64,000 nucleotides of DNA, from positions 41,395-105,394 of the forward strand of contig CAKOYF010000004.1 in NCBI GenBank assembly GCA_934130595.1, given 5' to 3'. Position 1 is the stretch's first letter. Each line of letters opens with the position of its first letter. The notes beneath the pieces were generated by a model. It worked only from the letters and a program-made list of their open reading frames with translations. It had not been told where the DNA came from and did not search any database. This stretch comes from an uncultured Clostridia bacterium (GTDB lineage: Bacteria > Bacillota > Clostridia > TANB77 > CAG-465). This document shows positions 19,280 to 27,446 of the stretch, piece after piece. A program made the translations under genes and the position numbers.

Positions 19280-22200
19280 CCTCTTCCTCCTTAATTTCAA
19301 TTTCTTTATCTAAATTAAATGAATATATATATGTTGAATCCACATTATACTTAGTAAGTGAATTTATAGCTTTCTTATATATATCTAATTGAATTTTATA
19401 CCTCTTTATAAATTCTTGTTCAGATTCTAGTCTATCTGTTTTAAAATCCACAAGTATAACTTTTTTCTCGCTTGTAACAAAGAATAAGTCAATAATTCCC
19501 TGTATAAGACTATTTGATATACTACTATCTTCTAATATAAATTCATATTCTCTGTATATTTCATTTGATTTTTTTAGCTCTTTTCCAATACTTGAATTTA
19601 AAAATTTATATATTTTAAATGGATTTATATATTTTTGGTCTTGCTTACTTATTACATTTTCATATGTAAGCTTTTCTATATATTGTTTTATATCTTCTAC
19701 TGTTGTAAGAGATGAAAAATCTAAATTTTGAAGTATAAAGTGAATTAGTAATCCTTTTCTAACAGCTGTATAACTCTTAGTTGTTTCTTCTAAAACTTCT
19801 GGCTTTCTAAATTCTTCTGTTATTTCTTCTTCGTTTACATCTGATATTTTCTGCTCTACTATATCATTATCTTCTTCTAATTTACTCTTTTTCAAATTAC
19901 TTACACTCACTCTTGCAGGTATATGAGCATCCTCTTCGTATCTATATTCTCTTTCAACATTTTCTTTAATTTTTGCTATTAAATCTTCATCTACTTTAGA
20001 TGTTTTTTGAGCATTAATTTCTTCTATTTTTTCATTTATAGATTGTCTATTTTCTTCAGCATCTTTAGATACTAACATTTTCTTTAATTGAGCATCTGTA
20101 GTACTAGATTTAACTTCTATTTTTTGTATATCTAGTTCCTCTTTATTTGCCTCATATTCGTTATAATACTTAATAACTGGTAATAAATTTTTATAATAAC
20201 TATTATTGAGAGAAATAAGTGTTTCATTAAACTTTCCATTTTTAAAGCTTAATGTTTGCATTTCATATTCTTTTTCATAGTCTTTAGTTGTAGCAAAAAT
20301 ATATAATTTTTCTTTTGCTCTTGTTAAAGCAACATATAAAAGTCTTATTTCTTCTGATTTAGTTTCTTTTTCTATAACTGACCTTATTGCTTGTTTTATT
20401 AATGACGGATATGTTATACCTAAGTTTGAATTTACTATATCGATTCCTATACCATATTTATGATGGAATATAACTTTTTGTTTTCTAGCATCTGAGAAAT
20501 TATATCCTTTTGCAGTATCTGCTAATATCACTATAGGAAATTCTAATCCTTTTGATTTATGTATTGTCATTATTCTTACTACATCTTCATTTTCACCAAT
20601 TATTTTTGCACTACTTGTTGAAGTATCTTGTTTGTCTTTTAAATTATCTATGTACTTTATATATGAGCTTAATGTATTACCAACAGATGAATAGTAATTA
20701 GATGCTAGCTCAATAAGGTAATCTAAATTTGCCTTTTTAGCAGCACCGTTTTCTTCTAAAGCAAATTGATAGTATATATCTGTATCTTTATATAATCTAA
20801 TTAATAAATCTGATATACTGTATATTTTAGCGTATTTGCTATACTCTTCAAGTAATTTTACAAAGTTAGATATTTTTCGTACTAATTTTTCTTCCTTAGT
20901 TCTAAACTCTTCATCTGTTAATATTTCATATAAAGTATCATATACATATTTACTACTATCATACATTCTAATTTTAGTAATATCGTCTAAGCTAAATCCT
21001 CCAATTATACTGTACATGATACTAATAACAAAAATGTCTTGATATGGATTATCTAAAACTTTTAAGAAAGATAATATTAGTTTTACTTCGTCGCCCTCAA
21101 AGATACTACTTGATGTATCGCAAAAGACTGGAATATTATTTTCCTTTAAAGCCTCTTCTATTACTTCTGCTTTATTTTTAACCCCTCGTAGTAGTATTAC
21201 TATATCTTTATATTGTACTGGTCTTAGAGCTCCATTATCTCCCATTACTTTTTGATTTTTCATTATATCTTGTATTTTATATGCAATACATTTAGCTTCA
21301 ATTTGAACAGATGTTAAATCTTCATCTATCTCATTTACATCTGATATTTCTTCATCTGAACTAAACATATTTATATCCTGATCTTTTAAATTTACAATAT
21401 TAATTTGTGTTTTATAACTAGTATCTTCATCATATAAATACTTTGTATTACCACATTTTAAACTTTCAGATATTCCATAATCACACTGACCATTTCTCAT
21501 GCTCATTATTTTTTCAAAAATATAATTTATTGAGTCTATTACTTCTTTTCTACTTCTAAAATTTTTAGATAGTATTATTTTGCAAGACTCTTCTTCGTCT
21601 TCGCCTTTTTCTTCCTCATCATTATCATCATCTAATTTGTATGAGACATACTTATAATTAAAGATATCTGGTCTTGCTTGTCTAAATCCATATATACTCT
21701 GCTTAATATCTCCAACCATAAATCTATTGTTTTCTTTAGATATAGCATCTAGTATTCTTTCTTGAACATAACTTGTATCTTGATACTCATCTGTATATAC
21801 TTCTTTATATCTCATTTTTAAGTCTTTTGCTACTTGTGTAATATTATCCTCTTTATCTACAAGAAGCTCTAGTGCATAGTGCATAATATCATTAAATTCA
21901 GCAACACCTTGTCTTTTCTTTTCCTCTTTAAAAGCTTTATCAAAAGATACTAAAAAATCATATAAATATTTCATATAGTCATATGCTAGTAAGTTATCTT
22001 TTAATATTTCACTACTTTTAGCATATATTTGTTTTTTAGCTTTTTCAATAAGAGGCTTTACCTCTTTATCTCTAAATGATTTAATATTATTTTTTAAATC
22101 TTCGTCACTTACTTTTCCTGTATTAAACCTTGAAAAAGTAATGTCATTTACACACTCATATAAATTGTCCCATGACTTTTGTGGTAAATTTGTACATCTT

Positions 22201-22991
22201 TTTATCATTTCAATATCTTCATATAAAAGCTGTGCACATTTATTCCATTCTTCTATTCCTTCTATCTTAGATAACCACTCATCATATTTTATCATTATAA
22301 GAGACATTTCATCTATTACATCATCATATATATCTTTTCCAAATTCTGTATCATATAAATCAACTTCTTGATTAATATTATATTTTTCAATTTGTTCATT
22401 AAGCCACTTAAATGGATATGGAAAAGCCTGAATAAAATTATATATTTTTAATATATTTTCAAGTAATTCTTCATCTTTTCCGCCAAACAATTCTAGTATA
22501 TTGTACAGTCCAAAACTACTTTTTCCATCATTATATGATTCATACGCTTTTTCTAATAAATCTTCTAATACATTTGTCTTTATTAAAATACTTTGTGACT
22601 CTTCACATATTCTAATGTTTGGGTCTATATCTAATATACTAAAGTTTTCTTTTACAAGTTTAAAGCAAAAAGCATCTATAGTAGTAATGCTTGCTCTGTT
22701 TATATATATAAGCTGATTTTTTAAATGATTTACCTTTTGTGGATCTTTTTCTTGTTCTAAAGCCTTATATATAGCATTTAGTATTTTTTCTTTAAGTTCT
22801 TGAGCTGCTGCATTTGTAAAAGTTACAACTAATATTTTATCTACATCTAAATATTCATCTAAAACCTTTTTTATAATTCTTTCAACTAGTACAGCTGTCT
22901 TACCACTTCCTGCAGAGGCACTGACTAATATATTTGAATCTCTTTTTTTAATAGCTTTTAGCTGATCTTCTGTCCAATTATTACCTGCCAT
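19272..22991 (-). CDS. addA: ATP-dependent helicase/nuclease subunit A (AddA)
   Basis: Double-strand break end resection for RecA-mediated repair, normally as AddAB. 1239 residues, normal length. UvrD-type helicase: SASAGSGKTAVL (Walker A, about 24-35), VTFTNAAAQELKEKI, YTDEYQDTS (motif II), VGDIKQSIYGFRQA (motif III), IMTIHKSKGLEFP (motif V) and LLYVALTRAKEKL (motif VI). The C-terminal RecB-type nuclease shows VDFKTDR near residue 1183. ATG 22991 follows AAGGAG. The addB gene that usually precedes addA in Clostridia is absent: upstream is an oppositely oriented zinc-ribbon gene. Confidence 0.97.
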   Translation of the reverse strand: MAGNNWTEDQLKAIKKRDSNILVSASAGSGKTAVLVERIIKKVLDEYLDVDKILVVTFTNAAAQELKEKILNAIYKALEQEKDPQKVNHLKNQLIYINRASITTIDAFCFKLVKENFSILDIDPNIRICEESQSILIKTNVLEDLLEKAYESYNDGKSSFGLYNILELFGGKDEELLENILKIYNFIQAFPYPFKWLNEQIEKYNINQEVDLYDTEFGKDIYDDVIDEMSLIMIKYDEWLSKIEGIEEWNKCAQLLYEDIEMIKRCTNLPQKSWDNLYECVNDITFSRFNTGKVSDEDLKNNIKSFRDKEVKPLIEKAKKQIYAKSSEILKDNLLAYDYMKYLYDFLVSFDKAFKEEKKRQGVAEFNDIMHYALELLVDKEDNITQVAKDLKMRYKEVYTDEYQDTSYVQERILDAISKENNRFMVGDIKQSIYGFRQARPDIFNYKYVSYKLDDDNDEEEKGEDEEESCKIILSKNFRSRKEVIDSINYIFEKIMSMRNGQCDYGISESLKCGNTKYLYDEDTSYKTQINIVNLKDQDINMFSSDEEISDVNEIDEDLTSVQIEAKCIAYKIQDIMKNQKVMGDNGALRPVQYKDIVILLRGVKNKAEVIEEALKENNIPVFCDTSSSIFEGDEVKLILSFLKVLDNPYQDIFVISIMYSIIGGFSLDDITKIRMYDSSKYVYDTLYEILTDEEFRTKEEKLVRKISNFVKLLEEYSKYAKIYSISDLLIRLYKDTDIYYQFALEENGAAKKANLDYLIELASNYYSSVGNTLSSYIKYIDNLKDKQDTSTSSAKIIGENEDVVRIMTIHKSKGLEFPIVILADTAKGYNFSDARKQKVIFHHKYGIGIDIVNSNLGITYPSLIKQAIRSVIEKETKSEEIRLLYVALTRAKEKLYIFATTKDYEKEYEMQTLSFKNGKFNETLISLNNSYYKNLLPVIKYYNEYEANKEELDIQKIEVKSSTTDAQLKKMLVSKDAEENRQSINEKIEEINAQKTSKVDEDLIAKIKENVEREYRYEEDAHIPARVSVSNLKKSKLEEDNDIVEQKISDVNEEEITEEFRKPEVLEETTKSYTAVRKGLLIHFILQNLDFSSLTTVEDIKQYIEKLTYENVISKQDQKYINPFKIYKFLNSSIGKELKKSNEIYREYEFILEDSSISNSLIQGIIDLFFVTSEKKVILVDFKTDRLESEQEFIKRYKIQLDIYKKAINSLTKYNVDSTYIYSFNLDKEIEIKEEEDE

Positions 22992-23131
22992 CTTATTTCT
23001 CCTTTTTTATATATTTTATATTTTATTTTACTATTTTGCAAGGATAAATTTAGATTATATTTTAGCTAATTTTCATATAAATTAAATTTTACTCTTTTTT
23101 ACAGATTATTACTAATTATTATTAATGTTTA

Positions 23132-23160
23132 TTGATTTAAAAAAATGGGTATGTTAAAAT
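23132..23160 (+). promoter_or_regulatory. Sigma-A promoter of the zinc-ribbon gene and tsaE operon
   Basis: -35 TTGATT (23132-23137), 17-nt spacer, extended -10 TGTTAAAAT (TAAAAT 23155-23160). It faces the plus-strand genes beginning at 23215. Confidence 0.65.
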
Positions 23161-23214
23161 TTTAAAAAAACATAATTTATCTAATATGAAAGATATTATA
23201 AGGAGGTTTAACAA

Positions 23215-23463
23215 ATGAAAAAATGTAATGAATGTAGTTGTGATATGATTGATAATTGTTCAATTGAAGGAAAACACCCTTTTGAGGTTGATGTCAAGGA
23301 AAGAGTAAATATATCTATACATATACCAACAGGTGAAAAAAGAAGTTTCTTTGGTATACCATATGATGTATCAAATCAATATGAAGTAAAAGCTAGAATA
23401 TGTCCAAAATGTGGAAAAATAGAGTTATATGCCCAATTAAATAATGATCAAGAAACTACATAA
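23215..23463 (+). CDS. Small zinc-ribbon protein, 82 aa
   Basis: Starts ATG 23215 behind AAGGAGG. It contains CNECSC near the N-terminus and CPKCGK near residue 63, consistent with one zinc ribbon split by a beta-rich insert (VNISIHIPTGEKRSFFGIPYDV). This layout is found in small uncharacterised nucleic-acid-binding-like zinc proteins; the partner or target is unknown. It lies 47 nt before tsaE with no terminator between, so it is probably cotranscribed with tsaE-tsaB-rimI. Confidence 0.75.
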   Translation: MKKCNECSCDMIDNCSIEGKHPFEVDVKERVNISIHIPTGEKRSFFGIPYDVSNQYEVKARICPKCGKIELYAQLNNDQETT

Positions 23464-23510
23464 TATTGATATTTTATGTATATTCTGATATAATTGTATA
23501 GGTGATTTTT

Positions 23511-23999
23511 TTGAATAAATTTAACGAAGATAAAATATTTGAACTATTTAATACAAATTCTTCTTTTGAATATGAGTTTACTTCTTCTAGTGAAGATGAA
23601 ACAAAATCATTAGGTAAAGAATTTGCAAAATATATAAAAAAAGGTGATATTTTAACATTAAATGGTGAACTTGGTTCTGGAAAAACAGTATTTCTTATGG
23701 GAATAGCTAGTTATTTTGGAATTGAAGATGATGTATGCAGCCCAACTTTTACAATAGTTAATGAGTATAACACATCTAAAGATTTTCCTATATATCACTT
23801 TGATGTATACAGATTACATGATAGTGATGAATTTCTTGAAGGTGTTGGTACAGATTATTTTTATAACGGTGCCTGCTTAATTGAATGGGGCGACGAAATA
23901 ATATATGATATATTACCTAAAAATACAATTCATATAGATATCCAAAAGGATTCTAGTAACCCTAATATACGAAAATTTAGAATATGGAGGAAAAATTAA
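23511..23999 (+). CDS. tsaE: tRNA threonylcarbamoyladenosine biosynthesis ATPase TsaE
   Basis: ATPase of the t6A37 tRNA-modification complex with TsaB and TsaD. 162 residues from TTG 23511. I prefer this TTG because AGGTGAT (matching the anti-SD AGGAGGTGATC) sits 4-5 nt before it; the GTG at 23502 lies within that SD. Motifs: LNGELGSGKTVFL (Walker A), CSPTFTIVNEY, HFDVYRL and CLIEWGDEI. The N-terminus is ~20 residues longer than usual TsaE. tsaB follows after 1 nt. Confidence 0.95.
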   Translation: MNKFNEDKIFELFNTNSSFEYEFTSSSEDETKSLGKEFAKYIKKGDILTLNGELGSGKTVFLMGIASYFGIEDDVCSPTFTIVNEYNTSKDFPIYHFDVYRLHDSDEFLEGVGTDYFYNGACLIEWGDEIIYDILPKNTIHIDIQKDSSNPNIRKFRIWRKN

Positions 24000-24000
24000 C

Positions 24001-24699
24001 ATGAATATTCTTGGTATTGATACAACAACAAAATCTGCTAGTTGCAGTGTTTTATATGATAATAAATATTATACTAATAGCATATCTAATGAGGTTACTC
24101 ACTCTGAAAAACTTCTACCAATTATAGATGAAACTTTAAAAAGCGCTAATCTAACATTAGACAATATTGATACTTTTGCCACAATTAATGGACCTGGTTC
24201 TTTTACAGGAATCCGTATTGGCCTTGCAACAATTAAAGCGTTTGCACAAGTTAAAGGAATAGATATATTCTCTATCTCTTCTATAGATTTAATTAGCTAC
24301 GAGGCATTTATGCAATCTAATGCAACAGAAAAATACGTTTTATCTTTAATTGACGCAAGAAACAATAGAGTTTATTATGGATTAAATAAACTAACTAAGC
24401 TAGATAGTGGTAAAGTAAAAATAGAAAAAATTCTTGATGTAAATAATGATTTAATTGAAGATGCTTTAAAAAATATAACTCAAAAAGATATACTTATTGC
24501 TGGAAATTGCATAGATAATTTCAAAGATACTCTATCTAGTATTTCTAACGATTTAATAGAGCTATATCCTACTACAGAAGATTTAATTGATTGCTATTTA
24601 AATATCTCAGACAGAGATGATTATATGTATAATGCTTATACTCTAGATGCTCTTTATGCAAGACCATCACAAGCAGAAAGAATGAGTAACAATGGATAA
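24001..24699 (+). CDS. tsaB: tRNA threonylcarbamoyladenosine biosynthesis protein TsaB
   Basis: Scaffold paralogue of TsaD in the t6A-modification complex. 232 residues; N-terminal ASKHA fold MNILGIDTTTKSASCSVL, then SEKLLPIIDETL and TINGPGSFTGIRIGLATIKA, the family signature. TsaB lacks the metal-binding histidines of TsaD, as here. ATG 24001 follows TGGAGG. It is immediately downstream of tsaE and overlaps rimI by 8 nt. tsaD, usually a fourth neighbour, is not in the window. Confidence 0.95.
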   Translation: MNILGIDTTTKSASCSVLYDNKYYTNSISNEVTHSEKLLPIIDETLKSANLTLDNIDTFATINGPGSFTGIRIGLATIKAFAQVKGIDIFSISSIDLISYEAFMQSNATEKYVLSLIDARNNRVYYGLNKLTKLDSGKVKIEKILDVNNDLIEDALKNITQKDILIAGNCIDNFKDTLSSISNDLIELYPTTEDLIDCYLNISDRDDYMYNAYTLDALYARPSQAERMSNNG

Positions 24700-25129
24700 T
24701 ATAAACATTTTAAAAATGCAAGAATGTGATATACATAATGCTATCTTACTTGAAGCAACACATAGCATTCACATACTTAATGAGGAAATTTTAAAAGATG
24801 ATTTAAAAAAAGAAAACTACCATTACATTGTTGCAAAAAGCAATGATGTTATAATTGGATATGCCGGTATATCCTATGTTATAGATAGTGCAGATCTAAT
24901 TTCAATAGTTGTAGGTAAACAATATACTAATATGGGAGTTGCCTCTTTACTTATTTCAAATCTTATACAATTTTGTACTGAAAATAACATAACAAAAATA
25001 TTACTTGAAGTACGAGAGTCAAATACTCCAGCTCAAAAGCTATATGAAAAATTTGGATTTAAAAAAATTTCTATTAGAAAAAGGTATTATAACAATGAAG
25101 ATGCTTATATATATGAAAAAGTGATATAG
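24692..25129 (+). CDS. rimI: Ribosomal-protein-alanine N-acetyltransferase RimI-like (GNAT)
   Basis: 145 residues with a GNAT fold: the acetyl-CoA binding loop VGKQYTNMGVASLLISNLI (Q/RxxGxG/A, here QYTNMGVA) and the C-terminal LEVRESNTPAQKLYEKFGFKKISIRKRYY typical of RimI. By family it acetylates the N-terminus of ribosomal protein S18 or related N-termini. It starts inside tsaB (8-nt overlap, no strong SD), so translation is coupled. The tsaE-tsaB-rimI order is the common Firmicute arrangement. Confidence 0.88.
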   Translation: MDNINILKMQECDIHNAILLEATHSIHILNEEILKDDLKKENYHYIVAKSNDVIIGYAGISYVIDSADLISIVVGKQYTNMGVASLLISNLIQFCTENNITKILLEVRESNTPAQKLYEKFGFKKISIRKRYYNNEDAYIYEKVI

Positions 25130-25153
25130 TTAATACGCTATATCACCTTTTTT
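25121..25153. terminator. Bidirectional terminator after rimI
   Basis: Stem GTGATATAG (25121-25129) with CTATATCAC (25138-25146), 8-nt loop, then CTTTTTTT on the plus strand and A5 on the other side. It ends both rimI and the convergent zinc-ribbon membrane gene. Confidence 0.85.
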
Positions 25154-25165
25154 ATTATCTACTTT

Positions 25166-25984
25166 CTATTCATTTTCATCAAATGTTTGTATAATATTTT
25201 TAAAGTAATCATTATCTAAATCTGGTCCTTCTACTGCTATATAGTAAGTTTTATCATTTTTTCCATCAATAAACCAACATACTAGCCATTTTCCCTCATC
25301 TGTATAATATCCGTATACTTTATATGCTTTATATCCATTTACTTTTTCTGTTTCTGCTTTAAGATCACTTACTCCATCATCACTTAATTTGCTGTATACT
25401 ACAGTTGCATAATTTTGTGCATCAGTAATATTTGCATCTAAGCTAAATATTGTTGAAATCCAAGTAATTCCATAACTATATTGTATTGTACTATTTCCAT
25501 CTACATCTATAAATTTAACCCAATCTTTAGGAACTGATATAAACCCATATTCTTTTGATCCTATTCTTTGACCTTCAGATTTTAATTTTTCTACTTCTTC
25601 ATTACTAGATGTACTTATATTTTCTTGTTTTTTTGTACTTTGTGAACTTTCTACATTTTGTTCTATATTTGTATTATCTTTTGAAGAATCTAATAGCTCT
25701 ACTCCATAATTTAATTCTATAACCACTAATGCAACCAGTAATATTGCAACAATTGACAATATAACAATTAACCAAACATAGTTTTTCTTTTTATCTGCTT
25801 TTGGTGTTACTTCTTCTTTTGAAGATACTACATTTTCATTTTCTTCTAATTTTTCAACACCTAATTCTTCTTTTTTATTATCTACTACTTTTTTTAGTAC
25901 TTCACTTACATCATTTCCACATTTATTGCAAAACTTTACACTTTTTGTTTCATCAATATAATTTCCACACTTATTACAATACAT
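25166..25984 (-). CDS. Zinc-ribbon membrane protein with extracytoplasmic domain
   Basis: 272 residues from ATG 25984 (SD TGGAGGG, 8 nt). Domains: an N-terminal zinc ribbon of the zinc_ribbon_2 type (CNKCGNYI and FCNKCGND, residues 3-26), a charged linker, one membrane helix (about 70-92, YVWLIVILSIVAILLVALVVI), a Ser/Gln/Asn-rich linker, then a ~130-residue outer domain rich in aromatic residues (SYGITWISTIFSL, VNGYKAYKVYGYYTDEGKW). The outer domain resembles PsbP/MOG1-like folds only by general appearance. It is probably a membrane sensor or stress protein of unknown function; the zinc ribbon faces the cytoplasm. Confidence 0.75.
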   Translation of the reverse strand: MYCNKCGNYIDETKSVKFCNKCGNDVSEVLKKVVDNKKEELGVEKLEENENVVSSKEEVTPKADKKKNYVWLIVILSIVAILLVALVVIELNYGVELLDSSKDNTNIEQNVESSQSTKKQENISTSSNEEVEKLKSEGQRIGSKEYGFISVPKDWVKFIDVDGNSTIQYSYGITWISTIFSLDANITDAQNYATVVYSKLSDDGVSDLKAETEKVNGYKAYKVYGYYTDEGKWLVCWFIDGKNDKTYYIAVEGPDLDNDYFKNIIQTFDENE

Positions 25985-26052
25985 TTCTAAACCCTCCATA
26001 TATTTTCTACATAACAAATAGTATCATATATTAAAATTTGTTTCAAGTCAAA

Positions 26053-26083
26053 AAAATACCATTCAATATATAATTGAATAGTA
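26053..26083 (-). terminator. Terminator of the PH-domain gene
   Basis: Stem ATTCAAT/ATTGAAT (26061-26067 with 26073-26079), extended by ATAC/GTAT around one mismatch, then a T7 run on the minus strand. Confidence 0.7.
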
Positions 26084-26097
26084 TCATATGTTTAATT

Positions 26098-26475
26098 CTA
26101 ATTGTCATTATCATTTTCATCATCAAATAAAATCTCACGTGAACTAACCTTGTTTTCTTTTCTTTCTCTGAATACTTCTGTTGAAAGTATCTCTTTTACA
26201 TATTTTGCATCTTTTATATTAGTTATATCAAATTCTGGTGTAGTTTTATCTGCTGAACAACAATGAATAGTTCCTACTCCAAATATTCTTTGAGATAATC
26301 TTCTTATTAATGTTACATCTGTTATTCTAAAGAGCATTATTTCTTCTTGTCTTTTATTTAGAAATCCAGTATCAATTAGTAATTTTTCTCCTGTTAAAGT
26401 ATAAACAGTAAATGAAAGTGGTAACCCAAATATGGTTCTTTTTCTATCTTTCCAAATTATTTTTTTCTTATCCAT
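26098..26475 (-). CDS. Bacterial PH-domain protein (YdbS/YdbT-like, bPH_2)
   Basis: 125 residues. The core LLIDTGFLNKRQEEIMLFRITDVTLIRRLSQRIFGVGTIHCCS, followed by DITNIKDAKYVKEIL, matches the bacterial PH-like domain seen in YdbS/YdbT proteins. Unlike those, it has no transmembrane helices here, so it is a soluble stand-alone PH domain. The acidic C-terminal tail (DDENDNDN) is notable. ATG 26475 follows AAAGGAGG. Partner unknown. Confidence 0.8.
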   Translation of the reverse strand: MDKKKIIWKDRKRTIFGLPLSFTVYTLTGEKLLIDTGFLNKRQEEIMLFRITDVTLIRRLSQRIFGVGTIHCCSADKTTPEFDITNIKDAKYVKEILSTEVFRERKENKVSSREILFDDENDNDN

Positions 26476-26569
26476 AGAAAAAACCTCCTTTAAAATATTT
26501 TTTTACTGCACTATTATATCACAAATAGTTGTAAAAAGAAATATTTCAAGGAGATTTAATTACATAATA

Positions 26570-27241
26570 TTATAATTCTATGTTAGTTTTTTGTACTAAT
26601 GCATTATATTCATCTATAAAAGTTTGGCTTTTAGATTTTAAAGTATTGTTTTCAATAAACCATTCATTTGCATTATCTTTCATATATGTAAGAACAGCTA
26701 TTAATGAATCGTTGTATGAATCATACTTTGCATCAGCTTCTTTTATTGTATTGACACCCTCAGATAGTTTTATTTGAGAAATAATATCTTTATATAAGTT
26801 AAAGAATCTATCTTCTAATCCATTTGATTTAGCTTTTTCATCTATCTTAGTTTCATCTACTAAATTAGATAAAGTTTCAATTAATTGTTTATTTTCTTCT
26901 TTTATTCCATTTAATGTAGAAAGTGATTCGTTAAATTCTGGTCCATCTTTTTGGTAATTATCTAAATTTATAACTTTTGCTTGAGATAATTTTTCGTAAT
27001 TATCTCTTAATTTATTTACAGATTCAATATATGTCTTATAATCCTCTTTTACTAATTTTTCAACAATTGCATATTGTCCTGTTGTTTTCACATCAGTATT
27101 TATATTAGTTTCTGAAAGTGCATTTATTTCACTTGTAAGTAAGTCGTTTTGAGATTTATCTTTAAATACCAATACCGCAACAGTTATAGCTACTATTAGT
27201 GCAACTATTACTAAAATAACAGCAATCCATCTTTTTTTCAT
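26570..27241 (-). CDS. Membrane-anchored helical protein, unknown function
   Basis: 223 residues from ATG 27241 (TAGGAGG at 7 nt); a longer frame lacks an SD. One N-terminal membrane helix (about 4-27, WIAVILVIVALIVAITVAVLVF) has no lipobox Cys, and the rest is a polar, strongly helical outer domain rich in Lys/Glu/Asn with heptad-like patterns (VEKLVKEDYKTYIESVNKLRDNYEKL). I recognise no family. It is divergent from the LonB-like gene; no clear terminator follows. Confidence 0.65.
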   Translation of the reverse strand: MKKRWIAVILVIVALIVAITVAVLVFKDKSQNDLLTSEINALSETNINTDVKTTGQYAIVEKLVKEDYKTYIESVNKLRDNYEKLSQAKVINLDNYQKDGPEFNESLSTLNGIKEENKQLIETLSNLVDETKIDEKAKSNGLEDRFFNLYKDIISQIKLSEGVNTIKEADAKYDSYNDSLIAVLTYMKDNANEWFIENNTLKSKSQTFIDEYNALVQKTNIEL

Positions 27242-27369
27242 ATCTATTCCTCCTAGTAATTTATTTACAAATAAATTATACATCGAATTAATTTTAAAGT
27301 AAATACTTTTCATCTTTTTTACAATTTTCGAACCTCTTCTTCATAAATACATTTTTTTTATTCTTTTAG

Positions 27370-27398
27370 TTGAATATTTTTTTCATATACTATACAAT
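27370..27398 (+). promoter_or_regulatory. Sigma-A promoter of the LonB-like gene
   Basis: -35 TTGAAT (27370-27375), 17-nt spacer, -10 TACAAT (27393-27398), about 50 nt before the start codon. Confidence 0.65.
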
Positions 27399-27446
27399 GT
27401 AGATATAGTATAGACAAAAGACAAAATATTGGAGGTAATTATTTAT

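Noticed and set aside
23502..23510. GTG start for tsaE (and GTG 61534 for the 2H gene)
   Set aside because: These GTGs lie inside the SD AGGTGAT; TTG starts 9 nt later have proper spacing.
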